Shown here in pieces: positions 1-9,501 of a stretch of DNA of 64,000 nucleotides; positions within the stretch are counted from its first letter, which is position 1; the number at the start of each line of letters is the position of its first letter. Origin of the DNA: Actinocatenispora sp963805605. GTDB taxonomy: Bacteria; Actinomycetota; Actinomycetes; Mycobacteriales; Micromonosporaceae. The notes below the pieces were generated by a model. The model worked only from the letters and a program-made list of their open reading frames with translations. It did no database searches and had not been told where the DNA came from. Both the position numbers and the translations under genes were made by a program. Location of the stretch: contig CAWDUX010000002.1 in assembly GCA_963805605.1 (NCBI GenBank), forward strand, positions 744,001-808,000. The letters run 5' to 3'.

Positions 1-165
1 GTCGGATCCGGGTGGGTGGCGTGGTCGCTGGCCCGAGCATGGCCGGCATTGAACGAGAAATCCGGCATCAGGGACTTGTCTCCACGCCATGCGGGCGCGA
101 CGATCAAACACGAGAAAGATTCGCGACTCTGCCCTCCGTGGGTGGCCCGTCGAAAGGGTGCGCGC

Positions 166-3039
166 ATGTCGTCTCATCCCACCCGGTCCCACCGCCGGTA
201 CTTCCGTAGCCGGGCCCTCGCGCTGCTGCTCGCCGTCGGCTGCGCGGCCGCGGTGACCAGCTCCGGGCCGGTCGGAGCCGCGCCGGCCGCCGACAGCACC
301 GCGCCCGACTACTGCCAGGGGCAGTGCCGCGACATCCTGCCACCCGGCGAGAACGGCAACGCCACCCTCGCCGACATCCTGGCCAACCGCACCCTTGGAC
401 TGCGCCCGCCGCACACCGACGACCAGCTCGGCCCGTATGCCGACCTGGCCAACGGCTACCAGCAGCTCACCGACTCCAACCTCGGGCGCTACTACAACGA
501 CGCGTCCTTCGGCGTCCCCGCCGACCAGGTGGCCAGCGTGCTGCGCCCGCGCGACGACGTGACGATCGTGCGGGACAGGGCCACCGGCGTCCCGCACGTG
601 TACGGCAGCACCCGTTCGGGCACCGAGTACGGCGCCGGCTACGCCGCCGCCCAGGACCGGCTGTGGCTGATGGACGTGTTCCGGCACGTCGGGCGCGGCG
701 AGCTGACCAGCTTCGCCGGTGGCGCGCCGGGCAACCGGGCACTGGAACAGTCGTTCTGGCGGCAGGCACCGTACACGGAGCAGGACCTGCAGGACCAGAT
801 CGACGCGATGGCCACGTCCGGGCCACGCGGCGCACAGGCGCTGGCCGACGTACACAGCTATGTCGAGGGCCTGAACGCATACCTGAGCAAGGCGTACCGG
901 ACACGCACCTTCCCCGGTGAGTACGACCTGACCGGGCACGTCGACCCGATCACCAACGCCGGCTCGATCGAGCCGTTCAAACCCACCGACCTGGTCGCCA
1001 TCGCATCGGTCGTCGGCGCCCTGTTCGGTTCCGGTGGCGGCGGCGAGGTGGCCAACGCACTGTCCAAGCAGGCGTTCGACGCCCGGTACGGGCTCGCCAA
1101 GGGCGACGCGCTGTGGAGTTCGTTCCGCGAACAGAACGATCCGGAGGCCGTACTGACCCTGCACGACGGCCAGCACTTCCCGTACGGCGGGTCGGGTGCG
1201 GACGCCCCCAGCGTCGCCATGCCCGACGCCGGGTCGGTCAGCCAGCAGCCGATCGTGTACGATCCGACCGGCTCGGCGACCAGCAACGCCGCCGCTGCGA
1301 CGAAGAAGGTGTCCGCCGCGGACCGGAGGGCCCCCGCCGCCGGGATCTTCAACCATGGCGTGCTGCCGGCCGGGCTGCTGGACAACCCGAAGCACGGCAT
1401 GTCCAATGCGCTGGTGGTCTCCGCCCAGCACGCCGCCGGTGGCCACCCCGTCGCCGTGTTCGGTCCGCAGACCGGCTACTTCGCCCCCCAGCTGCTGATG
1501 TTGGAGGAGCTGCAGGGTCCGGGGATCAGCGCCCGTGGTGCGGCCTTCGCCGGACTCAGCTTCTACGTCGAGCTCGGCCGGGGTCAGGACTACTCGTGGA
1601 GCGCCACCTCGGCCGGTCAGGACATCACCGACACCTACGCGGTGACCCTGTGCGACCCGTCCGGCGCGCCAGCTGCCCAGGACTCCACCCACTACCTCTA
1701 CCACGGTTCCTGCCTGCCGATGCAGAAGCTGGAACGTGACAACGCCTGGCACCCGACGTTGGCCGACCAGACCGCGACCGGCTCGTACCGGCTGGTGATG
1801 TACCGGACGAAGTACGGGCTGGTGCAGGCCCGGGCCACGGTGGACGGTAAGCCCGTCGCCTATACGAGCCTGCGGTCCAGCTACCGGCACGAGGTGGACT
1901 CGATCATCGGGTTCCAGGAGTTCAACGACCCGGACGCGATCCACAGCGCGACCGACTTCCAGCACGCGGCCAACGACGTGAACTACACCTTCAACTGGTT
2001 CTACGTGGATTCCCGCGACACCGCGTACTTCAACTCCGGCAGCAATCCGGTACGTCCATCCACTGTGGACTATGACCTGCCGGTACGGGCCGAACCGGCG
2101 TTCGAGTGGCAGGACTGGCAGCCGGACACCAACACCGCCGACGACCAGCCGTACGCGGCGCATCCACAGTCGCAGAACCAGGACTACTACATCAGCTGGA
2201 ACAACAAGCAGGCGCTGGACTACGGCATGTCCGACCCCGGCGACGGCCCGGTGCACCGGGCGAACCTCCTGGACGAGCGGGTACATGCGCTTGTCCACAG
2301 CGGACAGAAGGTGACCAGGGCGCAGCTGACCGCCGCGATGGCGGACGCGGCCAACGCCGACCTGCGCGGCACCGACGTCCTGCCCGAGCTGCTCAAGGTC
2401 ATCGACACCTCGACGGTCACCGATCCGGACCTGGCGTCGGTGGTGGCGAAGTTGCGCGACTGGCAGCAGGCCGGTTCGCACCGCCGGGAGAGCAACCCCG
2501 GCTCACACCACTACACCGACGCCGAAGCGATCCAGATCCTGGACGCCTGGTGGCCGTTGCTGGTCAAGGCCGAGTTCGCAGCCGGCATGGGTGCCGGCCT
2601 GTACCAGGCGACGGTGGACACGTTGCAAATCAACGAGTCCCCGTCCGGCGGGCAGAACGGCGACACCTCCGGCGGTATGGGCGACGTCGCCTCGTCACAG
2701 GCACACAAGGGTTCGTCGTTCCAGCACGGCTGGTGGAGCTACGTCTCCAAGGACCTGCGCTCGGTACTCGGTGAGCCGGTCGACGGCCCGCTGGGGGAGA
2801 AGTTCTGCGGTGCGGGAACAGTGTCGGTCTGCCGTACCGTGCTGCTCGACAGCCTGCGCGAGGCTGCCGCCGAACCCACCAGTCAGGTCTACCCCGGGGA
2901 CGCGGACTGTGCGATCGGCGACCAGTGGTGCGCGGACTCGATCATCCAGCGTCCGCTGGGCGGCGTCACCGACGGCAAGATCAGCTGGCAGAACCGTCCC
3001 ACCTACCAGCAGGTGGTGCAGTACCCGGCACACCGCTGA
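166..3039 (+). CDS. Secreted penicillin-acylase-family (Ntn) amidohydrolase
   Basis: This 957-residue protein looks like a peptidase S45 (penicillin/acyl-homoserine-lactone acylase) enzyme, a family that hydrolyses amide bonds of N-acyl compounds after self-cleavage into alpha and beta chains. An Arg-rich N-terminus and a hydrophobic stretch (residues about 17-38, ending near GAAPA) form a signal peptide. The catalytic nucleophile should be Ser413 in HGMSNALVVS, which would become the first residue of the beta chain. Upstream, the alpha-chain motif VTIVRDRATGVPHVYG and GYAAAQDRLWLMD are typical of the family. The ATG at 166 follows AAAGGG by 8 bases; longer in-frame starts upstream would place Arg-rich sequence before the signal peptide. 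It converges on the VWA gene. Its substrate is unknown, and at 20 kb from the peptide cluster I see no reason to link the two. Confidence 0.9.
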   Translation: MSSHPTRSHRRYFRSRALALLLAVGCAAAVTSSGPVGAAPAADSTAPDYCQGQCRDILPPGENGNATLADILANRTLGLRPPHTDDQLGPYADLANGYQQLTDSNLGRYYNDASFGVPADQVASVLRPRDDVTIVRDRATGVPHVYGSTRSGTEYGAGYAAAQDRLWLMDVFRHVGRGELTSFAGGAPGNRALEQSFWRQAPYTEQDLQDQIDAMATSGPRGAQALADVHSYVEGLNAYLSKAYRTRTFPGEYDLTGHVDPITNAGSIEPFKPTDLVAIASVVGALFGSGGGGEVANALSKQAFDARYGLAKGDALWSSFREQNDPEAVLTLHDGQHFPYGGSGADAPSVAMPDAGSVSQQPIVYDPTGSATSNAAAATKKVSAADRRAPAAGIFNHGVLPAGLLDNPKHGMSNALVVSAQHAAGGHPVAVFGPQTGYFAPQLLMLEELQGPGISARGAAFAGLSFYVELGRGQDYSWSATSAGQDITDTYAVTLCDPSGAPAAQDSTHYLYHGSCLPMQKLERDNAWHPTLADQTATGSYRLVMYRTKYGLVQARATVDGKPVAYTSLRSSYRHEVDSIIGFQEFNDPDAIHSATDFQHAANDVNYTFNWFYVDSRDTAYFNSGSNPVRPSTVDYDLPVRAEPAFEWQDWQPDTNTADDQPYAAHPQSQNQDYYISWNNKQALDYGMSDPGDGPVHRANLLDERVHALVHSGQKVTRAQLTAAMADAANADLRGTDVLPELLKVIDTSTVTDPDLASVVAKLRDWQQAGSHRRESNPGSHHYTDAEAIQILDAWWPLLVKAEFAAGMGAGLYQATVDTLQINESPSGGQNGDTSGGMGDVASSQAHKGSSFQHGWWSYVSKDLRSVLGEPVDGPLGEKFCGAGTVSVCRTVLLDSLREAAAEPTSQVYPGDADCAIGDQWCADSIIQRPLGGVTDGKISWQNRPTYQQVVQYPAHR

Positions 3040-3071
3040 GCGGGCCGGCGCGGCCGACCGGTTCCGGCCGG

Positions 3072-5057
3072 TCAGCCGCGTCGCCGCCGCGAACCCAGAT
3101 AGTCGCTGACCACCGCGGCGCCCAGTCCCGCGACGTCCGGGGCAACCACCCGCCCGCCGGAACGTCGCGCCGCCAGGTCCAGGAAGGCGCGCAGCCGCGG
3201 ATCGTCGCCCAGCATGAACACGGTCACCGCGGCACCCAACCGGGTCAGATGGTCCAGCTCGGCCAAGGTCACCCGCAGCGTTTCCTGCTGCGGCGGATAG
3301 CTGAACAGCGGCGTGCCGTCCGGTGTCAGCCGCGCGGTCGGTTCCCCGTCGGTGACGATCAGCAGCACCGGTTGCGCATCCGGGTTACGCCGCAGGTGCC
3401 GCCCGGCCAGCAGCAGCGCGTGATGCAGATTCGTACCCTGCTCATACGTCCCGTCCAGGCCGACCAGCTGCTCCGCCGACATCGACCGGGCCTGCCGGCC
3501 GAACGTGATCAGTTCCAGCGCGTCGGTCCGGAACCGGGTCCGGACCAACTCATGCAGCGCCAGCGCGGTGCGCTTCATCGGCACCCAGCGGCCGTCCTGG
3601 ACCATCGACCACGACGTGTCCACACACAACGCCACCGCGGCCCGGGAACGCTGTTCGGTCTCGGCGACCGTCACGTCGCCGATGTCGAACCCCATCGCTC
3701 CGGCGGGTCCGGCGGAGCGGTTCGCGGCCCGGCGCAGCACCGCGTTGGTCAACGTACGGGGCACGTCCCAGGGCTCGGTGTCGCCGAAACGCCACGGCCG
3801 GCTCGCCCCGGTCGGCTCACCGGCCGCACCGGCGCGACGGGTCTCGCGTTGCCCCTGCCGGGTGGCCAACTGCTCGGAGACATCGCGCAGCGCGGTCTCA
3901 CCCAACCGACGCAGCGCCCGCGGTGACAGCCGCAGCGCCCCGTCCGGCGCCCGGTCGAACAGCCCGTCCGCCTCCAACTGGCGTTCCAGTTCCGTCAACC
4001 GACGGGCGTCGGCCACCGAGCGGGCACCGAGCTGGCGCTCCAGCGCGGCCAGATCGATGTCCTCCAGCCGGGCGCCCGGATATGCCTGGGAGAGCTGCTC
4101 GGCGAGCGCGTCGAGTTCCGCGATCTCACTCAACGCCTGACCGGCCGCACCCAACCCCAGCGGCTCCTCACCGTGGAACGACTCCCCGTCGGACCAGTCG
4201 GCGTCCGGCCGCAGCCGCTGCAACAGCTGGTCGAGCTGGGCCAGCGAGTTGGCCAGCCGCTGATCGCCGAACGCCTGCCGGGACAGCTCGGCCAGCTCTG
4301 CGCGTTGCTCGGCGGTCAGTGAGTTCAGTAGCCGGGCGGCGGCCGCAGCGCGCTCGGCGAGCAGGTCCACCAGTTCGTCCACCGACCCGGGCTGCTCCGG
4401 GAAGAACCCGCCGTGCCGCCGCATGAATTCGGTGAACCGCTCGTCCACGTCGGGGGCCCGGCGGGCATGGGCCGCCAGCAGGTCGTTGAGGTCGGCGATC
4501 ATCCACTGCACCCGGGCCACCTCGCGCGGTGACACCTGCTGCATCGCCGCACGCATCCCGACGAACCGCTGGTCCAGCAGCTCGCTACCGAGCAGACGCT
4601 GAATCTCCCGGTACGCCCGGCCGCCCTTGGCGCTGCGCCAGTCGTAGCTGGCCAGTTCACGTACCGCACCGGCAGGATCGGTGGGGAGCGCGTCCAGCTG
4701 CATCTCCCGGAACCGGGCATCGTCGCTGCGCTCAGCGGCCAGGGCGGCCCGTTCCGCGTCCAACGCACCGGTCAGCAGTTCGTGGATCTGTTCGAGCGTG
4801 CCGTCCAGGCGGTACCGGCTGCGAAGTCCGGTACGGCGGCGCCAGATCCTGCGGGCCAGTTCGTCGAGGCCCGGCCGCCCACCCAGACCACGGCGCAGCA
4901 GTTCGCGCAGCGCGGACCGGGGTGAAGTGCCGGCCAGTACGTCCTCACCGATCTCGTCGAGGACCTCACGTGGATCGAACGGGGGCTCCAGCGGGTCCGG
5001 GCCGCCCTGCCACCGCCCGTACCGGAACCGCCGGGGCGGCTGCTGGTCGGGGCTCAT
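3072..5057 (-). CDS. VWA (von Willebrand factor A) domain protein, partner of the AAA+ ATPase
   Basis: This 661-residue cytoplasmic protein has a charged, mostly helical N-terminal two-thirds rich in Arg, Glu and Leu, and a C-terminal VWA domain (about residues 470-650). The metal-ion-dependent adhesion site is visible as VDTSWS near residue 479 and VTDGEPT further on. Its ATG overlaps the stop of the upstream ATPase gene (ATGA), so the two are translationally coupled. MoxR-type ATPase and VWA pairs act as chaperone or metal-insertion machines on particular client proteins; the client here is not evident. A GC-rich hairpin of 6 bp (GACCGG / CCGGTC, about 3055-3072) lies at its stop codon, where it converges with the penicillin-acylase gene. 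Confidence 0.88.
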   Translation of the reverse strand: MSPDQQPPRRFRYGRWQGGPDPLEPPFDPREVLDEIGEDVLAGTSPRSALRELLRRGLGGRPGLDELARRIWRRRTGLRSRYRLDGTLEQIHELLTGALDAERAALAAERSDDARFREMQLDALPTDPAGAVRELASYDWRSAKGGRAYREIQRLLGSELLDQRFVGMRAAMQQVSPREVARVQWMIADLNDLLAAHARRAPDVDERFTEFMRRHGGFFPEQPGSVDELVDLLAERAAAAARLLNSLTAEQRAELAELSRQAFGDQRLANSLAQLDQLLQRLRPDADWSDGESFHGEEPLGLGAAGQALSEIAELDALAEQLSQAYPGARLEDIDLAALERQLGARSVADARRLTELERQLEADGLFDRAPDGALRLSPRALRRLGETALRDVSEQLATRQGQRETRRAGAAGEPTGASRPWRFGDTEPWDVPRTLTNAVLRRAANRSAGPAGAMGFDIGDVTVAETEQRSRAAVALCVDTSWSMVQDGRWVPMKRTALALHELVRTRFRTDALELITFGRQARSMSAEQLVGLDGTYEQGTNLHHALLLAGRHLRRNPDAQPVLLIVTDGEPTARLTPDGTPLFSYPPQQETLRVTLAELDHLTRLGAAVTVFMLGDDPRLRAFLDLAARRSGGRVVAPDVAGLGAAVVSDYLGSRRRRG

Positions 5058-6472
5058 GAGCCGTACACCACGGTGTCCGGGTCCTCCTCGGTTGCCTCCT
5101 TGGCCAGTCTGCGGGTCAGGTGCAGCTGCTCCAGGGCCAGTTCGACGGCGGCGGCGCGTTGACCGGCGTCGGCGGCGCTCATCCCGCAACGCGCGGTCAG
5201 CTCCTCAACTACCGGCAGTCCCGGCAGCGCTTCGAGTACCGTGCCGGCCGGTACCCGGTCACCGGTCAGTACCTGGTGGCCGTCGGAGACGGCGTCGGCC
5301 AACGGGGTCAGGTCGACCCCGGCGAGCCGGGCGCGCCCGGTCTCGGCCACCGAACGACGCAGCAGGTACTGCAGGATCTCGTCCTCGCGGCCCTCCTCGC
5401 CGGGCTCGAACTCCAGCTTTCCGCGCAGCACGCCCGGCACCGTGGCCAGGTCGACCGGGCGGGCCACGGCCGGGTGCTCGCCGGTCAGCGCGGCCCGGCG
5501 CAGCGCCGCGGCAGCGAGCGTCTCGGCCGCCGCGATGGCGAACCGGGCGGACACCCCGGAACGTTGGTCGATCGCGGACGAGTCGCGCAGATGGTGGCTG
5601 AGCCGGGCGAGCACCTCCAGCAGGACTACGGGTACCTCGGCGGCCAGGTCCGCCTCCTGGCGCACCATGGCGATCTCGTCGGCCAGCTCACGCGGATAGT
5701 GGGTACGGATCTCGGCGCCGAACCGGTCCTTGAGCGGGGTGATGATGCGGCCCCGGTTGGTGTAGTCGTCCGGGTTGGCGCTGCCGACCAGCAGGACGTC
5801 CAGCGGAAGCCGCAGCGTGTAGCCGCGGATCTGGATGTCGCGTTCCTCCATCACGTTGAGCAGCGACACCTGGATGCGTTCGGCCAGGTCGGGCAGCTCG
5901 TTGACGGCCACGATGCCTCGGTGGGTGCGGGGTACCAGGCCGTAGTGGATGGTCTCCGGGTCCCCGAGGCTGCGACCCTGCGCGACCTTCACCGGGTCCA
6001 CGTCGCCGACCAGGTCTGCGACGCTGGTGTCGGGAGTGGCGAGCTTCTCGGTGTAGCGCAGCGACCGGTGCCGCCAGGCCACAGGAAGCTCGTCACCGAG
6101 TTCCGCGGCACGCTGTAGCGACGTCGGGGTGATCGGATGGTACGGGTGTTCACTCAGCTCGGCACCGTCGATGACCGGAGTCCACTCGTCCAGCAGACCG
6201 ACCAGGCTACGCAGCAGCCGGGTCTTGCCCTGGCCGCGTTCCCCGAGCAGCACGACATCATGCCCGGCCAGCAGCGCCCGCTCCAGTTGGGGGAGCACCG
6301 AGCCGGCGAATCCCACGATCCCCGGCCAGGGGTCGGTACCGTCGCGCAGCGCGGTGAGCAGGTTGTCGCGCAGTTCGCTACGCACGGAACGGGCGGCATG
6401 GCCACTGGACCGCAACTCGCCCACAGTGCGGGGCAGTCCGGTCGGTGCGGAGGGTGTCGTCACGTGTTCCAC
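5054..6472 (-). CDS. AAA+ ATPase of the MoxR / magnesium-chelatase ChlI type
   Basis: This 472-residue ATPase carries a Walker A motif (GERGQGKT, about residues 77-84), a Walker B-like GIVAVNELPDL, and the NVMEERDIQIRGYTLRLPLDVLLVGSANPDDY region that resembles the ChlI/MoxR helix-2 insert and sensor-1. It would hydrolyse ATP to remodel a target together with the VWA protein encoded just downstream (4-bp overlap). The open frame begins at GTG 6472; a second GTG at 6463 is preceded by GGAAC and may be the true start, and no strong ribosome-binding site separates them. Confidence 0.88.
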   Translation of the reverse strand: MEHVTTPSAPTGLPRTVGELRSSGHAARSVRSELRDNLLTALRDGTDPWPGIVGFAGSVLPQLERALLAGHDVVLLGERGQGKTRLLRSLVGLLDEWTPVIDGAELSEHPYHPITPTSLQRAAELGDELPVAWRHRSLRYTEKLATPDTSVADLVGDVDPVKVAQGRSLGDPETIHYGLVPRTHRGIVAVNELPDLAERIQVSLLNVMEERDIQIRGYTLRLPLDVLLVGSANPDDYTNRGRIITPLKDRFGAEIRTHYPRELADEIAMVRQEADLAAEVPVVLLEVLARLSHHLRDSSAIDQRSGVSARFAIAAAETLAAAALRRAALTGEHPAVARPVDLATVPGVLRGKLEFEPGEEGREDEILQYLLRRSVAETGRARLAGVDLTPLADAVSDGHQVLTGDRVPAGTVLEALPGLPVVEELTARCGMSAADAGQRAAAVELALEQLHLTRRLAKEATEEDPDTVVYGS

Positions 6473-6531
6473 GCTACGGCGCCACGGCCGCCCCCGGCCA
6501 TGCCGACGCTGGGCCGTCGTTATCGGAACGC

Positions 6532-7596
6532 TCAGTCGTGTTCGTCGTGTAGCCGCAACCGTGGGGTCACGCCGCGTCCTCTGCCCATGTGCGGTGCCCT
6601 GCTCGCTGGTCCGATCATGGCCGGCCGGCGGCGCCGTAGCGCCAGGTCACCGCGCTCGGTCTGCGGACGGGAGCGGCCGTTGGTCCACAGCTTGGCGAGC
6701 AGCAGAGCGGGCCGCCGTTGCGGGTGGGTGACGACCCGGGGCAGCCGCGCTGGCGCGGTCTGCCTGAGCGGCTGCCACTGGGTGGTCGGCTGCTCTTGTG
6801 GTCGTACCCGTGGGCCCCACGGAGGTAGCTGGATCGTGTCGAACGGGATGCGGTGCAGCGTCCGGCTCAGCACCAGGCCCAGCGGTACCGAGGCGACGAC
6901 GTCGGTGAGCCAGTGGTAGTCGATGTAGACCATGGCGGTGGCCACGATGAATGGTGCACCGATGCGTACCGACCAGTAGAGGAACCGGGGCAGGTAGGGG
7001 CCGATCAGCAGCAGCAGGGCTCCGTACCAGACGATCGCGTTCGCGGTGTGTCCCGACGGGTAGGCCATGCTGTACGGCCCGCTCGGGTGGGCGAACATCT
7101 CGATGGGCCCGTGGTGCGGGACCGCGCGGTTGCTCCATACCTTGATCGGCCCGACTACCAGATAGGTGAGCAGGAAGGCCGCGAACGGGACCAGTACCGG
7201 CCGGGCCGTCTTGCGACGCCAGGCGAGGAAGACCGATATCAGCAGGGTGCCGTACGTCAGTGGGCCACCCTGACCGAGGCAGCTGAGCGCGTATCCGGTC
7301 CACCAGGTGAGAGCGTTGCGATGGTTGTCGGACCAGCTCAGCGCGGCGCTGTCCAGGTTCAGCAGCCGGTTGTCGACCAACGCCAAGGTGATTGCGGCGA
7401 AGATCGCAAGCAGGACCAGGTCGAGCCACCACCCGGAGGGCCACACCCGTGCTGGGCGTGCCCCGTCATTCGTGTGCGCGGCCGAGTTCTGTGGTCGCGG
7501 AAACCCCGTCGGCCCAATCACCAGCCGGTTGCCTCCCGTGTCGATGGACAGTGGCCGCGTCGGCGCCGCCATGACGTCGTGTGTGTCGGCGCCCAT
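6532..7596 (-). CDS. PAP2-family membrane phosphatase
   Basis: An integral membrane protein of about 354 residues with six predicted membrane segments. It holds the acid-phosphatase/PAP2 signature in three pieces: KVWSNRAVPH, the PSGH motif in YPSGHTANA, and IDYHWLTDVVAS. Family members dephosphorylate lipid phosphates such as phosphatidic acid or undecaprenyl pyrophosphate at the membrane. The C-terminal 90 residues are Arg/Pro-rich and probably cytoplasmic. I chose the ATG at 7596 (MGADTHDV); ATG 7572 (MAAPTRP) is equally possible because neither has a strong ribosome-binding site. The open frame continues further upstream through a TGTCC repeat, which I take to be untranslated. Confidence 0.85.
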   Translation of the reverse strand: MGADTHDVMAAPTRPLSIDTGGNRLVIGPTGFPRPQNSAAHTNDGARPARVWPSGWWLDLVLLAIFAAITLALVDNRLLNLDSAALSWSDNHRNALTWWTGYALSCLGQGGPLTYGTLLISVFLAWRRKTARPVLVPFAAFLLTYLVVGPIKVWSNRAVPHHGPIEMFAHPSGPYSMAYPSGHTANAIVWYGALLLLIGPYLPRFLYWSVRIGAPFIVATAMVYIDYHWLTDVVASVPLGLVLSRTLHRIPFDTIQLPPWGPRVRPQEQPTTQWQPLRQTAPARLPRVVTHPQRRPALLLAKLWTNGRSRPQTERGDLALRRRRPAMIGPASRAPHMGRGRGVTPRLRLHDEHD

Positions 7597-8339
7597 TTCT
7601 TCGCTGACGCTGTCCTGTCCTGTCCTGTCCGTACTGGCCCCAAGCAGGGTAGGACATGGTCCCAAAACAGGATCGCTGTGCGCCCACAGGCAGGGCGGAT
7701 ATCACAGTGTCCATTACTGTAAGTAATAATCGCCGGACGCGCCGTTCCGTCGGATGGTGCGACCGGAGCTTTCTGGTAATTGCCGCTGTGAACTGCTGTG
7801 AATGGTCCTCGAAGTGCCGGATCGGGGAGTTCCGATGCCATCTTCGCCCAGTGTCGGCGGATCTTCCCGGCACTCTCAGCAGGAACTCAGCATATTCGGT
7901 GGTGGCACACACGCCGAAGGCGGCAGATCTGCTCGGCCATTCCCGAGTACGGCGGCGGTGATCACTCGCGTACCGCTCGGTCCAGCAGTGTTTCGCAAGA
8001 GTGGGCAACCGCGCCGCTGACCGGAGCGCTCCCGTCGACGGTATGAATCGTTACCGAACCGAGTGCCGCAGCTTGGCTCGACGGCAATTCTTCGCCGTGC
8101 TGTCGGCCACATTCGGAGACCGCAGATTTGGCCGCCGTGGTGCCGGGGATCCGGCGTACCGGAAGCCCGAAAGATCCCCGGGACGATTTCCGGAAGGCCA
8201 GCGCCGACGCACCGGCGAGGCCGTTGGACAACGAGCGGATCGCGGTAACCCAGGGTGAAGCGTTGCTGAGTGGAAATGAGTCGGCGGAGGAATCTCCGGT
8301 TGCGGTACGCGATCCGCGGAGGATTCGCGACGCCCGCGC
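7597..8339. other. Stretch of about 740 bp with no supported gene
   Basis: No open frame here shows a recognisable domain, a good ribosome-binding site and codon bias together. The stretch has four perfect tandem copies of TGTCC (7611-7630) just upstream of the PAP2 start, and an AT-richer patch around 7705-7730 (TGTAAGTAATAAT) that could hold its promoter. The rest may be spacer or decayed coding sequence. Confidence 0.5.
7611..7630. repeat. (TGTCC)x4 tandem repeat upstream of the PAP2 gene
   Basis: Four exact head-to-tail TGTCC units occupy the 5' side of the PAP2 gene, 15 bp from the chosen start codon. A pentanucleotide tract of this kind could vary in length by slippage; if translation started further upstream than I have chosen, a length change would shift the frame. 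Confidence 0.8.
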
Positions 8340-9281
8340 TCAATTCTGGTACTCGACCGGGGTGCAGTACGGCAGGCCACTGATCGGCATACCGGTGGCG
8401 AAGCGGGCGACCAGATCGGCGAACTCCTCGATGCGTTCCATATGCAGCAGGTGGTCGGTGTGGCGGATGGTGGTGAACGCCGCGCCGGTCAGCGCCGCTG
8501 CCACCTCCCGGCCCATCGTGGGGGTGGTGAGGCTGTCGTGCTCGCCGGCGAAGACCAGCGCGGGTACCCCGGGCAGTGGTTCCGGGCGGTACCACTCGTG
8601 GCTCAGCAAGCGTTCGTTGTGGTCGTACATCGTCACGGCCCGCTGGTCGGCGGCCTGCTGGGTGAACTCGCGGTAGAGCATTCGGGACAGCGCCGCGTGC
8701 CGGGGTATCTGTGCGGTGCCGGGCGTGCTCAGGAACCGGGCCACGAGCCTGCGGGCCACCTCCTCGTACTGGCCGGTGTCGAGCATCTGTTGCAGTTCCC
8801 GGATGGTGCTCAGGTACTCCGCCGGCAGTCGGGTGGTCATGCCGACCAGGATGAGCCGGTGCACGGCGGCAGGGTAGTGCTGGGCGAAGCGCAGCGCTAT
8901 CGCGCCACCGAAGCAGGCGCCCAGCAGGTTCACCGCGGGCAGGTCCAGTTCGTACAGCAGATGCCGTACAGCTGCGGCGAGGAAGTCCAGCCCGTACCGG
9001 GTGGGTAGCGGGTCCGCCGACCCGTATCCGGGCAGATCGACGGTGATCACCGGCCCTGCCGTGCCGAGTAGTAGTGGTTCGTGCCGCACCCAGGAGTGCC
9101 GGTTCTGGCCGGATCCGCCGAGAATCAGCAGCGGCACCTGGTCGGCGTGGTCCGCCCCGGCGACGCGGCAGACGAAGCGGAACCCGCCGAAGGTCAACTC
9201 CTGTTCGGTCACCGTCGACACCGCTGAGTGGGGTGAGTCCTGTGCGCGGATCGCATGGCGTGTCGTGGTGTCGGTGGACAT
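8340..9281 (-). CDS. Alpha/beta-fold hydrolase with Cys in the nucleophile position
   Basis: A 313-residue alpha/beta-hydrolase-fold protein without signal peptide. The oxyanion region (LILGGSGQNRHSW), the VDLPGYGSAD strand, the candidate acid in FAGEHDSLTTP and the candidate catalytic His in RHTDHLLHM are in the expected order. The nucleophile elbow reads LLGACFGGAIA, so Cys123 stands where most relatives have Ser (GxSxG). Cys is known in this place in some subfamilies such as dienelactone hydrolases, so activity is possible but the substrate cannot be guessed. The ATG at 9281 follows GGGAGGTG by about 6 bases and was preferred over an upstream ATG at 9326. It is divergently oriented from the HNH-like gene. 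Confidence 0.85.
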   Translation of the reverse strand: MSTDTTTRHAIRAQDSPHSAVSTVTEQELTFGGFRFVCRVAGADHADQVPLLILGGSGQNRHSWVRHEPLLLGTAGPVITVDLPGYGSADPLPTRYGLDFLAAAVRHLLYELDLPAVNLLGACFGGAIALRFAQHYPAAVHRLILVGMTTRLPAEYLSTIRELQQMLDTGQYEEVARRLVARFLSTPGTAQIPRHAALSRMLYREFTQQAADQRAVTMYDHNERLLSHEWYRPEPLPGVPALVFAGEHDSLTTPTMGREVAAALTGAAFTTIRHTDHLLHMERIEEFADLVARFATGMPISGLPYCTPVEYQN

Positions 9282-9501
9282 GCGGGCACCTCCCGGTGCG
9301 GTTGCCGATGTGCCTGAAGGGCTCATCGGTGGCGCGCAGGGACCGGTGACGCGATTTCACCCAAACGATGTGCTGCGATCACTCCCAGTTGCTTCTTGCG
9401 TGATCGTGAAGGCAAAATCGAATTTACCTAGAAGATGTGTACTTAACGGATATCGCAATATAAGTTCGGTTTGTTCATGATGTCCGAACTGGGGAGTTTC
9501 G

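Noticed and set aside
166..3039. Penicillin-acylase-family enzyme as a maturation enzyme of the peptide cluster
   Set aside because: It lies about 20 kb from the cluster border with unrelated genes between, and such acylases are common in actinomycete genomes.
3055..3072. Short GACCGG/CCGGTC hairpin between the penicillin acylase and VWA genes
   Set aside because: The stem is only 6 bp and overlaps the stop codon; such short repeats are frequent by chance at this GC content, so I mention it only in the VWA entry.
7962..8231. 89-codon minus-strand frame with an FRKSSRGS stretch resembling DUF397 proteins
   Set aside because: The following conserved DUF397 blocks (CVEVA, RDSK) are absent in all frames, so it is not supported even as a pseudogene.
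7876..9360. Long 494-codon frame on the minus strand across the hydrolase gene
   Set aside because: It is Arg/Pro/His-rich and lies antiphase to the well-supported alpha/beta hydrolase, a typical high-GC shadow frame.
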